DNA of 43,512 nt from a virus, in the IMG/VR virus record IMGVR_UViG_3300021092_003763, positions 1 to 43,512 of that record; one strand, 5' to 3'. The notes below the pieces were generated by a model. The model searched no databases, had not been told where the DNA came from, and worked only from the letters and a program-made list of their open reading frames with translations. Shown piece after piece: positions 31,592 through 39,115 of this stretch. A program made the position numbers and the translations under genes. The number at the start of each line of letters is the position of its first letter. Positions within the stretch are counted from its first letter, which is position 1.

Positions 31592-34141
31592 TTAACCCTT
31601 TCTGGGAATTTTAGGAATTGCCAAAGTTGGTTTGGCGTTGTCGATTATGTGAGCCAGTTGTGCATCCCTCACGATGTTTTGGTTCAACACAATCGATTGT
31701 TTGTTTATATCTATCATCGATTTGAAAATTCGAATATTGGAAAGCAAAACGGGCGAAGTATATATCCTATAGGCATTGTTGTCTGTTCCATATAGGGGGT
31801 TGGCTGGATTAGTAACAATATCTTTAGGTAAGTCGAAAGTATATGTTTGGGACAAAGTTCTAAAATCTTCATGGACCGGGATTAGATTAGAAGATTGTTC
31901 CTGTGGGTTATTCACATCGTAACTCATCTTCCACATATTGACACCCATCTGGTGATATTTATTAGAAATATTTACAACCAATCCATACCATTCCCCTATT
32001 TCTGGTATGAATTGTAGCTTCGAATTGAAAACAAAATCATTCAAATTTATTTGAATGCTGCCCTCCTGAAGAAAATTCGTGTTGTTGTATTCTTGTGAAC
32101 CAGAATAAATTAAATCTACTCTAAGACCTTGTGGTCCATCATTTGGGTCCAAATAATCTCCTGCAATCAAATTTCTAGCCTGTGCTTTTTGCATCTTAAG
32201 GGTAGGGGTATCTAATGAAAAAGGTAAATTAGGATTGACGACGGAAAATTTGAATTGGTCAATCACAGAAGCCACCTGAAATCCACCGGAGTGATTTAAA
32301 TCTGATTTTATTGCAACATATCCATCTGGATTTTCAGCATAGCCAAGCCACGGAGAAAGTCCATGTTTATAAGGAGTAGTGTTGTAAACAATTCTTGTTG
32401 GGGTTACCGTTTCCTGAGCCATCGGGACAGGGGGATAAGGTTTTTTAGTTAGAGAATTTTCGTTTACATAATTTTTAATTGAAAACCAGCATGTAAAAGC
32501 TATTTCTCCATCAGAATCTAATTTAGGGGTAGTTAAATATCTCACCCCATTTCTATATTTATTCGGTTCAAATACAAATTCTGGATTAGATTGGAAAGCA
32601 TCATATAAATCATAATAATTGTTAAACACAATAGTCCAGTTGTTGTTCAAATCGTAACTTACAATGGGAAGTTTTTCGTACACGTACGATCGGGTGGGGT
32701 CGTTCCCTCGGTCGATCGTGGTCGTTTCGTATTGCTGGGGTTTGGTGATTAATTCCTCCTGAGCCTCGGTTTCCGCACCAAACAATTTTTGAGAATTTAA
32801 AGCTATTCCGTCTAGTTCTTCTTTGTAGGCAGGATCTCTGAAGTAAGTGTTAGATTTCGGATTATATTTTTTCAATTCAATTTTGAAATAAATCGGGGAA
32901 TACATGAAGTCTCTGAACAAATAGGTAGAATTGATTTCATAAATTCTATTGGTGAGAGGAAAATAAAGGATATCCCTTTTACGGGGTTGTGAACCACGAC
33001 CAAAAAGACTTTCAAAATATACCTTGTCAATGTGTATTTCGAATGGCTCTTCGAAAGAAATGCCAAACGGGTCATAGTTGGGTTTATTGTCAGGAAATTG
33101 GTTTTGCGGAACCAGCACTTTAACGCATCTTTCTTCCACCACGTCATACAAAGTCCATTCTTTGAGTACCACGTCTTTTGATCTGGACTGAGGTTGAACA
33201 GAATAGTAATTGGTTTCAAATCCAAACATTTTGTTGACAATCAAACTTAGATCCTTGTAAAGATTGATTGCCTTATTGATGTTATAAGGATTGAATGTGA
33301 AAGGTCCACACTCGTTAAATACCACAGGGCGATTTGATTGTTCAGGAGAACATTGAGGAACTGGGTTTCTAATAACTAAATTATCAGGGCCAGTCGGCAC
33401 ATTAGCATCATAAGTTAAATTCAAATCGAAATTAACAATGACTACATTTGGACTGATTGGTTCTTCTGATTGATAGGCTATACTCCCGTCCGGATTTACG
33501 ACAACGGACGTGAATCTAAACTCGGGGTAAAATGGCTTGCTTGGATCCAATTGTATCGTAAACACTTCTGCTCCTTCACCTGACTCATAAGAATTTTGTA
33601 ATCCCGTTGTTGCAAACCCCATATTTACCCAAAGAGACCAAGTTTCACCATCGACGGAATATCTAAAATCAATTGCAATACCATTGGAGACATTTGCGTT
33701 CGATACGGAATTTAAATTCACACTATATCCCTCTAAAGATGAAGCTGAATCAATAATCCATCCATTGAAAGAACTAACATAATAAAAAGGTTGATCATAA
33801 CTTAGAACTCTGTAGTTTCCTATATAGGTAAAATTCAGGGCAGAGTCTAACTGGGTCAACCTTTCAATTAGCCATTCCTGCGATTGACAAGGAGCATAAT
33901 AATACGTTCCGTTTGAAGCCAAAACCGTATGATAACCATTGCAACCTATTTGAATTGCTCTGGCCAAAGCAGCACCGGTTGTTCCGTAAAGATTATCCGT
34001 GCTTGTCTCTTGAACCTTGGCAGTATTAGGTAAATCGTCCTGATATCTATATCTAGGATCCGATAAATTTCTCTGTTGACCATTCCCATTATATACGGGA
34101 AGTCCAGTAAAGATAGCTTTGTTAGGGGGAATGGCTGACAT
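31592..34141 (-). CDS. Neck protein with gp14-like core and extra domains
   Basis: An 849-residue protein. The central part (about 300-440) recalls T4/cyanophage gp14 neck proteins: an early FGFETNYY, then IHIDKVYFESLFGRGSQPRK, RDILYFPLTNRIYEI (389-403) and SPIYFKIELKKYNP, the latter two like the family's RPxEGDLIYFPL...EI...FYxL...FKL pattern. The N-terminal 300 residues are beta-rich, and the C-terminal region (about 600-830) looks lectin-like (WYGLVVNISNKYHQMGVNMW). T4 gp14 has only 256 residues, so extra domains have been added. Gene order (neck, small terminase, large terminase, sheath, tube) matches T4 14-16-17-18-19 and supports the call. A GATATATA element lies 36 nt upstream. Confidence 0.6.
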   Translation of the reverse strand: MSAIPPNKAIFTGLPVYNGNGQQRNLSDPRYRYQDDLPNTAKVQETSTDNLYGTTGAALARAIQIGCNGYHTVLASNGTYYYAPCQSQEWLIERLTQLDSALNFTYIGNYRVLSYDQPFYYVSSFNGWIIDSASSLEGYSVNLNSVSNANVSNGIAIDFRYSVDGETWSLWVNMGFATTGLQNSYESGEGAEVFTIQLDPSKPFYPEFRFTSVVVNPDGSIAYQSEEPISPNVVIVNFDLNLTYDANVPTGPDNLVIRNPVPQCSPEQSNRPVVFNECGPFTFNPYNINKAINLYKDLSLIVNKMFGFETNYYSVQPQSRSKDVVLKEWTLYDVVEERCVKVLVPQNQFPDNKPNYDPFGISFEEPFEIHIDKVYFESLFGRGSQPRKRDILYFPLTNRIYEINSTYLFRDFMYSPIYFKIELKKYNPKSNTYFRDPAYKEELDGIALNSQKLFGAETEAQEELITKPQQYETTTIDRGNDPTRSYVYEKLPIVSYDLNNNWTIVFNNYYDLYDAFQSNPEFVFEPNKYRNGVRYLTTPKLDSDGEIAFTCWFSIKNYVNENSLTKKPYPPVPMAQETVTPTRIVYNTTPYKHGLSPWLGYAENPDGYVAIKSDLNHSGGFQVASVIDQFKFSVVNPNLPFSLDTPTLKMQKAQARNLIAGDYLDPNDGPQGLRVDLIYSGSQEYNNTNFLQEGSIQINLNDFVFNSKLQFIPEIGEWYGLVVNISNKYHQMGVNMWKMSYDVNNPQEQSSNLIPVHEDFRTLSQTYTFDLPKDIVTNPANPLYGTDNNAYRIYTSPVLLSNIRIFKSMIDINKQSIVLNQNIVRDAQLAHIIDNAKPTLAIPKIPRKG

Positions 34142-34177
34142 GTAAGGCGATTACTTCGAAAAGGAGGGCTTTTCTTG

Positions 34178-34185
34178 TATATATC
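34178..34185 (-). promoter_or_regulatory. GATATATA element, candidate late promoter of the neck-terminase run
   Basis: Minus-strand TTTGGTGATATATACAAG, 36 nt before the ATG of the neck gene. Between them lies a small inverted repeat, GAAAAG-CCCTC-CTTTTC (34158-34174), in the leader. Confidence 0.5.
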
Positions 34186-34204
34186 ACCAAATATCTAACA
34201 GAGG

Positions 34205-35386
34205 TTACAATTTCTGTTCGGACATTAAATTTTGGATTTTTGAAATTACCATATCGGGGGTGATTTGTGTTGTACACTCAAACATTCTTTCTGTGTTCTT
34301 GAGTCTAGGACACCAATTCCAATCTCCACGATCGAATTTGTGTCTAACGTCGTTGAAACACCCATGGCACACATCGAAATTAATTACTCTATAATTCAAA
34401 TGAGAAAATTCACAATGGGGAGAAGAAAATCCAGAAATCATTACCACTGGTTTTCTCAAAGCCCAAGCCAGCCAAGATAAACCGGATCCAATACCGACGA
34501 AAAAATCTGCATGATATAAATCTATCATTCGGTCGGTCATGTCTATAGTTCCGGTTTTATCAACAACTCCATCCAAAGTATTTTGTTGGCTGTGAATCAC
34601 CACCACTTCATATCCAATTGATTCGAGATGATCAACCAAAGTTTGCCAACCTCCTGGATAGTGCCAATGTTTTGCATTTGCCGTGGACTCGGTGGCAATA
34701 CAAACATATTTTCCTTCAAACCTCGATTTAGTTGTCTCCAGCCATCCCGGAATTTGAGAAGGTAAAATATCCGAATTTACTTCGACACCAATTAAGTCAC
34801 CTGCAACTTGTTGCAAAGAAATTGATCTCGGATCACGCCGGTGTATGTTCCTATCGTCTTCTTCATACCATCCTACCCCAAACACCACATTGGCAGCTGG
34901 ATCCCTAAATCCAGGGGGTGAAAATTTAATTTGGGGGAAAAAGTGTGACATAATTTCATTCCAAAATGTTGTAACGATTAATTGTGCCTTGTATTTTTTT
35001 CTTAGTTGATCAATCACAGGTAACCATGCAATTGTGTCTCCTAATGAAGAAGAATCTATTGATATCAAAATTTTTCCCCCAAACAAAGTAGACTCGAAAT
35101 CTAAAGACCAAACCTTATTTTCACGATCATAACCTTCCACTAACCAGGGGGTAAACCATCTTCGAAAAAGGGAGGTAAAATGACCAGGCTTCAAAGTACT
35201 TTCGTGGACACACTCCGAAGTGGTTGGATCAATGAATTTTATATTTCTTTCACTCTTTGGATCATTTCCCTTCAAATCTATTTTTGGAGAATAATCATAA
35301 GAAAATTGAAATTGGATTTGTTCAGGAACGTGTACGTTTTTATTTTTGTTGATATTTCTGTAAATTTCTATCCCACTTTTTTTCAT
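34205..35386 (-). CDS. Protein O-heptosyltransferase of the autotransporter (TibC/Aah) family
   Basis: A 393-residue GT-B enzyme. It matches the bacterial autotransporter heptosyltransferase family, which transfers heptose from ADP-heptose to Ser/Thr of secreted repeat proteins. Family blocks: DSSSLGDTIAWLPVIDQLRK (111-130), VTTFWNEI (138-145), VFGVGWYEED (168-177), YVCIATESTANAKHW (227-241), YPGGWQTLVDHLESIGYEVV (243-262), FFVGIGSGLSWLAWALRKPV (295-314) and VMISGFSSPHCEF (315-327). It ends with the cysteine finger: Cys340, Cys343, Cys359 and Cys371 around DVCHGCFND, DWNWCP and FECT, which binds iron in TibC. All parts are present and it should be active. It overlaps the upstream GT4 gene by 4 nt. 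The GSS-repeat fibre at 39.1-43.5 kb is an attractive substrate. Confidence in the family is high, in the substrate low. Confidence 0.92.
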   Translation of the reverse strand: MKKSGIEIYRNINKNKNVHVPEQIQFQFSYDYSPKIDLKGNDPKSERNIKFIDPTTSECVHESTLKPGHFTSLFRRWFTPWLVEGYDRENKVWSLDFESTLFGGKILISIDSSSLGDTIAWLPVIDQLRKKYKAQLIVTTFWNEIMSHFFPQIKFSPPGFRDPAANVVFGVGWYEEDDRNIHRRDPRSISLQQVAGDLIGVEVNSDILPSQIPGWLETTKSRFEGKYVCIATESTANAKHWHYPGGWQTLVDHLESIGYEVVVIHSQQNTLDGVVDKTGTIDMTDRMIDLYHADFFVGIGSGLSWLAWALRKPVVMISGFSSPHCEFSHLNYRVINFDVCHGCFNDVRHKFDRGDWNWCPRLKNTERMFECTTQITPDMVISKIQNLMSEQKL

Positions 35387-36444
35387 GATGGTAAATTCAA
35401 AATTTTTCGAATTAGTTCAACATTGTATTCATGATCAGTCACAGGCTCTTGGTTTGAATAAAAATGAACTAAGGGGGTTTCGTCGTAGTCGTCCATGTAA
35501 GAAGGCAATCTCCTCATTAGTATGGGTAAATTCCAAGAAAGAGATTCCTTTATAACAATCGGGTTCAATTCCCAAATCGAGGAGAAAACAAACAAATCGG
35601 ATGCTTCATAAAATAGGTCAGTATCGTGTCTTTCCCCCCAAATTCTGCAATTTCTTGGAACATTCTTCATCAGAGGCTCCCAATATTCTTGAAAGTTACC
35701 CGCCAAATTACCAATGAAATGAAATTCTATTTGTTCATTTTCTAGTAGTCTGGCGTATTCCATGAGTTCCCCTTGATTTTTACCTGGGGTGAAAAGACCG
35801 ATGTTAATAACATGTTTTTTGTTTGGGTCTAAACCAAGTTGTTCCCTGGCACTTTCTTTTCCAATCCCGATAAAATCTTCTATGGGATATTCCAAGATAT
35901 CCAATTCGAAACCAGAACTTTTAAAAACTTCGGTCATCCATTTATTTACCATCACCAATTTATCAGGAGCCCAGAATTTGTCCAAAATTTTAACATTTGA
36001 AGAGTGACACGTTTCAAAAATAAACCAAGGTCTGTCTGGGGAGAATATTTTTCGACAAATATCATCACCAACGAAGAATTCCACAAAGTCTTGGAAGTGG
36101 ATGACGTCTGGGCAAACCCTTTCCACAATTTCTAGAAATTCACTTTTGTCTTCTGTGTCTATTCTAAAATAATTTTCCCCCAATAAATTTTGTATTCTTT
36201 GTCTTTGAACTACAAATTCGTCCGATAGGTTATTGTATTCTACACAATAGATTTCTCCTTCTGGCAAAAGTTTCTCGATGCACTTATAAAGATACTGAGG
36301 CATCCCCCCAGTTGAAAGGTGCGGAGCAACAAAAAGAATTCTGGGTTTATTTCCAGATTCTTCGAGGATAGAATTTTCAACAGAACTTAAAATTCTATGA
36401 AGGTGATATTTTGTTCTTCGCAGGGTATCAGTTGGGCTTTTCAT
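35383..36444 (-). CDS. Glycosyltransferase, GT4-like (GT-B fold)
   Basis: I choose the ATG at 36444 (MKSPTDTLRRTKYHL); the longer frame begins with TTG at 36507 and overlaps the upstream gene by 80 nt. The product is about 353 residues with the GT4 layout: RILFVAPHLSTGGMPQYLYK (Gly-rich donor/acceptor loop), VCPDVIHFQDF, NIGLFTPGKNQGELMEYARL, and the C-terminal ELNPIVIKE motif (E-x7-E) that contacts the nucleotide sugar. A retaining transfer of a hexose or similar is expected; the acceptor is unknown. It is coupled by a 4-nt overlap to the heptosyltransferase gene, so it may extend the heptose glycan or act on the same protein. Confidence 0.82.
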   Translation of the reverse strand: MKSPTDTLRRTKYHLHRILSSVENSILEESGNKPRILFVAPHLSTGGMPQYLYKCIEKLLPEGEIYCVEYNNLSDEFVVQRQRIQNLLGENYFRIDTEDKSEFLEIVERVCPDVIHFQDFVEFFVGDDICRKIFSPDRPWFIFETCHSSNVKILDKFWAPDKLVMVNKWMTEVFKSSGFELDILEYPIEDFIGIGKESAREQLGLDPNKKHVINIGLFTPGKNQGELMEYARLLENEQIEFHFIGNLAGNFQEYWEPLMKNVPRNCRIWGERHDTDLFYEASDLFVFSSIWELNPIVIKESLSWNLPILMRRLPSYMDDYDETPLVHFYSNQEPVTDHEYNVELIRKILNLPS

Positions 36445-36718
36445 CTTGGTTTTGGGAATAAATTCCGGTGTTGAAATCCAATTGCCCTTCACCGTATTTA
36501 GATACAATATTGTTCACCAATTCTTGTTCTCTTTTTTTGATATCCGACGTTTCTCCATATAAAGACTGAAGTTGTTCTTCAACAAATCTGATTTCCTCGG
36601 TCAGAAAATGATGTTGGATGTTCATGCGACCTATTTTGTCAACGTTTTCACGAGCCTCGTTTCTTAGAGATTGAACCTTTTCTAGTTCTTCTGAACTTAA
36701 TTTAATTTGATTTTCCAT
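36428..36718 (-). CDS. Small coiled-coil protein, paralogue 1 (KYGxG family)
   Basis: A 96-residue helical protein: SSEELEKVQSLRNEA, a coiled coil to about residue 72, then the end KYGEGQLDFNTGIYS (74-88). The 88-residue gene at 38.0 kb has the same plan, including ITSEELNKIQDLKS and KYGNVNLDIETGILTP. Such short KYGxGxIDxxTG proteins recur in phage genomes and have no function known to me. Its end overlaps the GT4 start by 17 nt. Confidence 0.65.
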   Translation of the reverse strand: MENQIKLSSEELEKVQSLRNEARENVDKIGRMNIQHHFLTEEIRFVEEQLQSLYGETSDIKKREQELVNNIVSKYGEGQLDFNTGIYSQNQDEKPN

Positions 36719-36808
36719 AGCAAATTCTTTTATTTTGAAATTGGGTAATTATTTCATCCCTCTTTTGAAATTTTTATTTTTCAAATTCATAAAAGTTCAA
36801 ATGGAAGA

Positions 36809-37954
36809 ATGAAAAAAAGAATTTTAAGTTTAATTCCAGATAGATTGGAAAAACCTATGGGAGGATTAGGCTATCAATATTTAGCCTTACACGATGAATT
36901 GAGTTCCGAATTTGAATTACACACCATTTGCTTTCCCCATCTTTCTTCTGGTTTTGAATTTCCAAATACCAAACAAATTTTTCCGAGTTTTGTTCCAACA
37001 AACGGTGGAAATATAAACCCTTTGGTTTTCAATTTGGCACATCAAATTAATTTCTTTGTCACATCATTGGGTATGCCAAAACCAGATTTGGTGCACGCGT
37101 ACGACTGGCCGGTATACATGCCCGGTGGACATTTGTCTAATCACTTCAATGTTCCTTTGGTGTGCTCTTTAAATTTGGCAATAAGAGGGCAGATCCATAG
37201 GAATTTGAATATTGCCCTTGATCCAACAACAAAAGACGGGAAAACAATTCAAGAAACTTTATTGGAAATGGAAACTGGATTTTTGAGATGGTCCGATCGA
37301 ATTATCACCATATCTAAATTTTATCTCGATATATTTCCAGAATTTTCGTCCAAGATGTCCTTGGTCCCAAATGGAATTGACCTTAAAAAATGGAAATCAA
37401 ACAACCCAAATCCCAAAAAGAAAAAAAATAAAATTGTTTATATCGGACGGTTTTGCGAGATGAAGGGAGTGGATAAATTATTGGAAGCCAATATCCCAGA
37501 CGGCATTGAACTTTGGATCATTGGTTCTCCCGATGGGGGAGATTTATTGTGCAATAAACTTTTGGATCAAAAACTTCAGGAGGGAAAAAAGAACATGTTT
37601 TATTTGGGTCCAAAACACGGTTCAGAAAAAATTCATGTCTTGAACGATGCCGATGGAGTTATTATGCCATCTGTTCACGAACCATTTGGACTGGTTGCCT
37701 TGGAGGCGATGGCCTCTAATTGCGTTTTACTTTCTTCCAGAAGAGACGGGTTATCAGATTTCGTTAATTCAGAAAATTCTATTTTTGTTGATCCCACGGT
37801 AGAAGGGATCGAACAAGGATTTTTAGAATTCTTGAATTTGTCGGAAGAAAGAAAAGATTATTTCAGAGAGCAGGGAAGAAAAACATGCCAGAAATATACA
37901 TGGTTTTCGGCTGGAGAAAAAATGGCAGAAGTTTACCGTGAACTCCTGAATTAA
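36809..37954 (+). CDS. Glycosyltransferase, GT4/GT5-like; only plus-strand gene
   Basis: A 381-residue GT-B enzyme. The N-terminus ILSLIPDRLEKPMGGLGYQY carries the Gly-rich loop of glycogen-synthase-like transferases. PDLVHAYDWP (91-100), ITISKFYLDIF, LVPNGIDLKKW, IVYIGRFCEMKGVDKLLEAN and HEPFGLVALEAMASN (E-x7-E) follow in family order. Transfer from a nucleotide sugar is expected; substrates are unknown. It lies between two paralogous small minus-strand genes and is transcribed against everything else. The 90-nt divergent gap (36719-36808) is A/T-rich and shows no GATATATA octamer, so it probably has another promoter type. Confidence 0.88.
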   Translation: MKKRILSLIPDRLEKPMGGLGYQYLALHDELSSEFELHTICFPHLSSGFEFPNTKQIFPSFVPTNGGNINPLVFNLAHQINFFVTSLGMPKPDLVHAYDWPVYMPGGHLSNHFNVPLVCSLNLAIRGQIHRNLNIALDPTTKDGKTIQETLLEMETGFLRWSDRIITISKFYLDIFPEFSSKMSLVPNGIDLKKWKSNNPNPKKKKNKIVYIGRFCEMKGVDKLLEANIPDGIELWIIGSPDGGDLLCNKLLDQKLQEGKKNMFYLGPKHGSEKIHVLNDADGVIMPSVHEPFGLVALEAMASNCVLLSSRRDGLSDFVNSENSIFVDPTVEGIEQGFLEFLNLSEERKDYFREQGRKTCQKYTWFSAGEKMAEVYRELLN

Positions 37955-37980
37955 AATTGATGTCTTTAATTTCTAGGAGT
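37942..37980. terminator. Stem-loop between convergent genes, candidate bidirectional terminator
   Basis: ACTCCT (37942-37947) pairs with AGGAGT (37975-37980), and AATTAAA (37949-37955) with TTTAATT (37965-37971), around a 9-nt loop with a small internal bulge. It covers the stop codons of both converging genes. No long U-run follows on either strand, so strength is uncertain. Confidence 0.5.
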
Positions 37981-38232
37981 GAGAATTCCTGTTTCTATAT
38001 CCAAATTAACGTTTCCGTACTTGTAATCCATCATTCCCATGAAGTTCTTTTCCTCGATTTTGAATTTCATGAATTTATCCTCTAAATCTTTTTTTCTTTG
38101 AGATAGAACCAACATCTCCAATTCCAAAGATCCAAACTCAATTATAAATTTTTCACCGGTGGATTTCAAATCCTGAATTTTATTTAATTCTTCGGAGGTA
38201 ATTGTTTGCTGTGTGGAATCTGTTGTATTCAT
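37966..38232 (-). CDS. Small coiled-coil protein, paralogue 2 (KYGxG family)
   Basis: An 88-residue protein with ITSEELNKIQDLKS, a central coiled coil (SLELEMLVLSQRKKDLEDKF) and the end KYGNVNLDIETGILTP, paralogous to the 96-residue gene on the other side of the plus-strand glycosyltransferase. Its ATG overlaps the end of the preceding gene by 4 nt. Function unknown. Confidence 0.65.
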   Translation of the reverse strand: MNTTDSTQQTITSEELNKIQDLKSTGEKFIIEFGSLELEMLVLSQRKKDLEDKFMKFKIEEKNFMGMMDYKYGNVNLDIETGILTPRN

Positions 38233-38537
38233 ACCCTGCTGAAAGTAGAAGTGGAGTTGATAGAATTTGAAGATTGTAGTTCCGTTATAAGAAAAGTTTC
38301 CAATCCGTTTATCAACCGATCATAAGGATCAGAAATATTGACGTCGAAAGTTAATGTCTCTCTGTTTAAATCGGGGTAAACCACTGTATCCCTACAAATT
38401 CCATCAGATGAGGTAACAAAAAGATCCACCATTAAATCTCCTTTATAAGAAAGATGTGCATTTATTTTCAACAAAGGAGACTCGTGAATGAGAAGCGATG
38501 TTGGACTTTTAAAAAGTCCTGTAACTTGAATTGCCAT
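38229..38537 (-). CDS. Hypothetical beta-rich small protein
   Basis: I choose the ATG at 38537 (MAIQVTGLFKSPTS), 14 nt after the SET gene stop, giving 102 residues. The longer TTG frame to 38585 overlaps the SET gene and has a Lys-rich, unlikely start. The protein alternates beta-like stretches (LLKINAHLSYKGDLMVDLFV, ETLTFDVNISDPY) and ends with a Ser/Asn-rich tail. It may be a small virion or fibre-associated protein. The family is not recognised. Confidence 0.6.
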   Translation of the reverse strand: MAIQVTGLFKSPTSLLIHESPLLKINAHLSYKGDLMVDLFVTSSDGICRDTVVYPDLNRETLTFDVNISDPYDRLINGLETFLITELQSSNSINSTSTFSRV

Positions 38538-38551
38538 ATTTTTATATTTTT

Positions 38552-39112
38552 TTATATTATGTTTTTCTTTTCTCTCGAATTCCAATAATCTTCACCCCCG
38601 TAATAAATACATATCTCTTTTCCTATTTCTATATCTTCCAAAGCAAAGAAATTGAAAGCTTTATATTCGGGATGGTCTATCCAATCAGCATTTGGTGAAT
38701 TGGAATGATTATAAATACATCCATATCCAAGTGGAATAACATACTCGGAGAGTGTTCTTTTTGGATAAAGATATCTATAATCAGTGAGAAGATCACCTTC
38801 TTTTGGTATTTTTAATAGATAGCAAGTTTCAATTATTTCTCCCTTTGAAATTTTTTGAGTTGCAAAAACTCCCATTCCCTTTCCTTCTGATATCTTAATT
38901 TCTATTTTTGTTGGTACATTTATTTGTGGAGGAGGTTCTGATCTTAATTGTGAAATTTTTTCTTTTGACACAAAGACATTTTCAGGCAATGTGTAATTTT
39001 CACCTAGGTGGTGATATCCCTTTATTTTCTTTTTAAAATCTTCTAAGTCAACTGTTATAACCATAGCTCCGCTATTTTTGATTTTTTGAATTATTTGAGG
39101 ATCAGTTATCAT
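38552..39112 (-). CDS. SET-domain protein (putative lysine methyltransferase)
   Basis: A 186-residue protein. Residues about 68-175 form a SET domain: KISEGKGMGVFATQKISKGE (73-92, SAM-binding N-SET), GYGCIYNHSNSPNADW (129-144, the NHS/N-pseudoknot motif), FNFFALEDIEIGKEI (153-167) and IYYGGEDYW, where a conserved Tyr should lie in the active site. SET proteins methylate lysine side chains using S-adenosylmethionine. The usual post-SET cysteines are absent. The first 65 residues are helical and unfamiliar. It lies 3 nt after the fibre stop, so the fibre, another virion protein or a host protein could be its target. Confidence 0.85.
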   Translation of the reverse strand: MITDPQIIQKIKNSGAMVITVDLEDFKKKIKGYHHLGENYTLPENVFVSKEKISQLRSEPPPQINVPTKIEIKISEGKGMGVFATQKISKGEIIETCYLLKIPKEGDLLTDYRYLYPKRTLSEYVIPLGYGCIYNHSNSPNADWIDHPEYKAFNFFALEDIEIGKEICIYYGGEDYWNSREKKNII

Positions 39113-39115
39113 AAA

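Noticed and set aside
36764-36782. Bacteroidota-type promoter (TTTG and TAnnTTTG) before the plus-strand gene
   Set aside because: The two boxes are only 7 nt apart where roughly 17-20 nt would be expected.
38739-39115. Peptidase S74-type intramolecular chaperone at the end of the fibre
   Set aside because: The fibre ends at 39116 without the S74 catalytic blocks. The following gene is a separate SET-domain protein.
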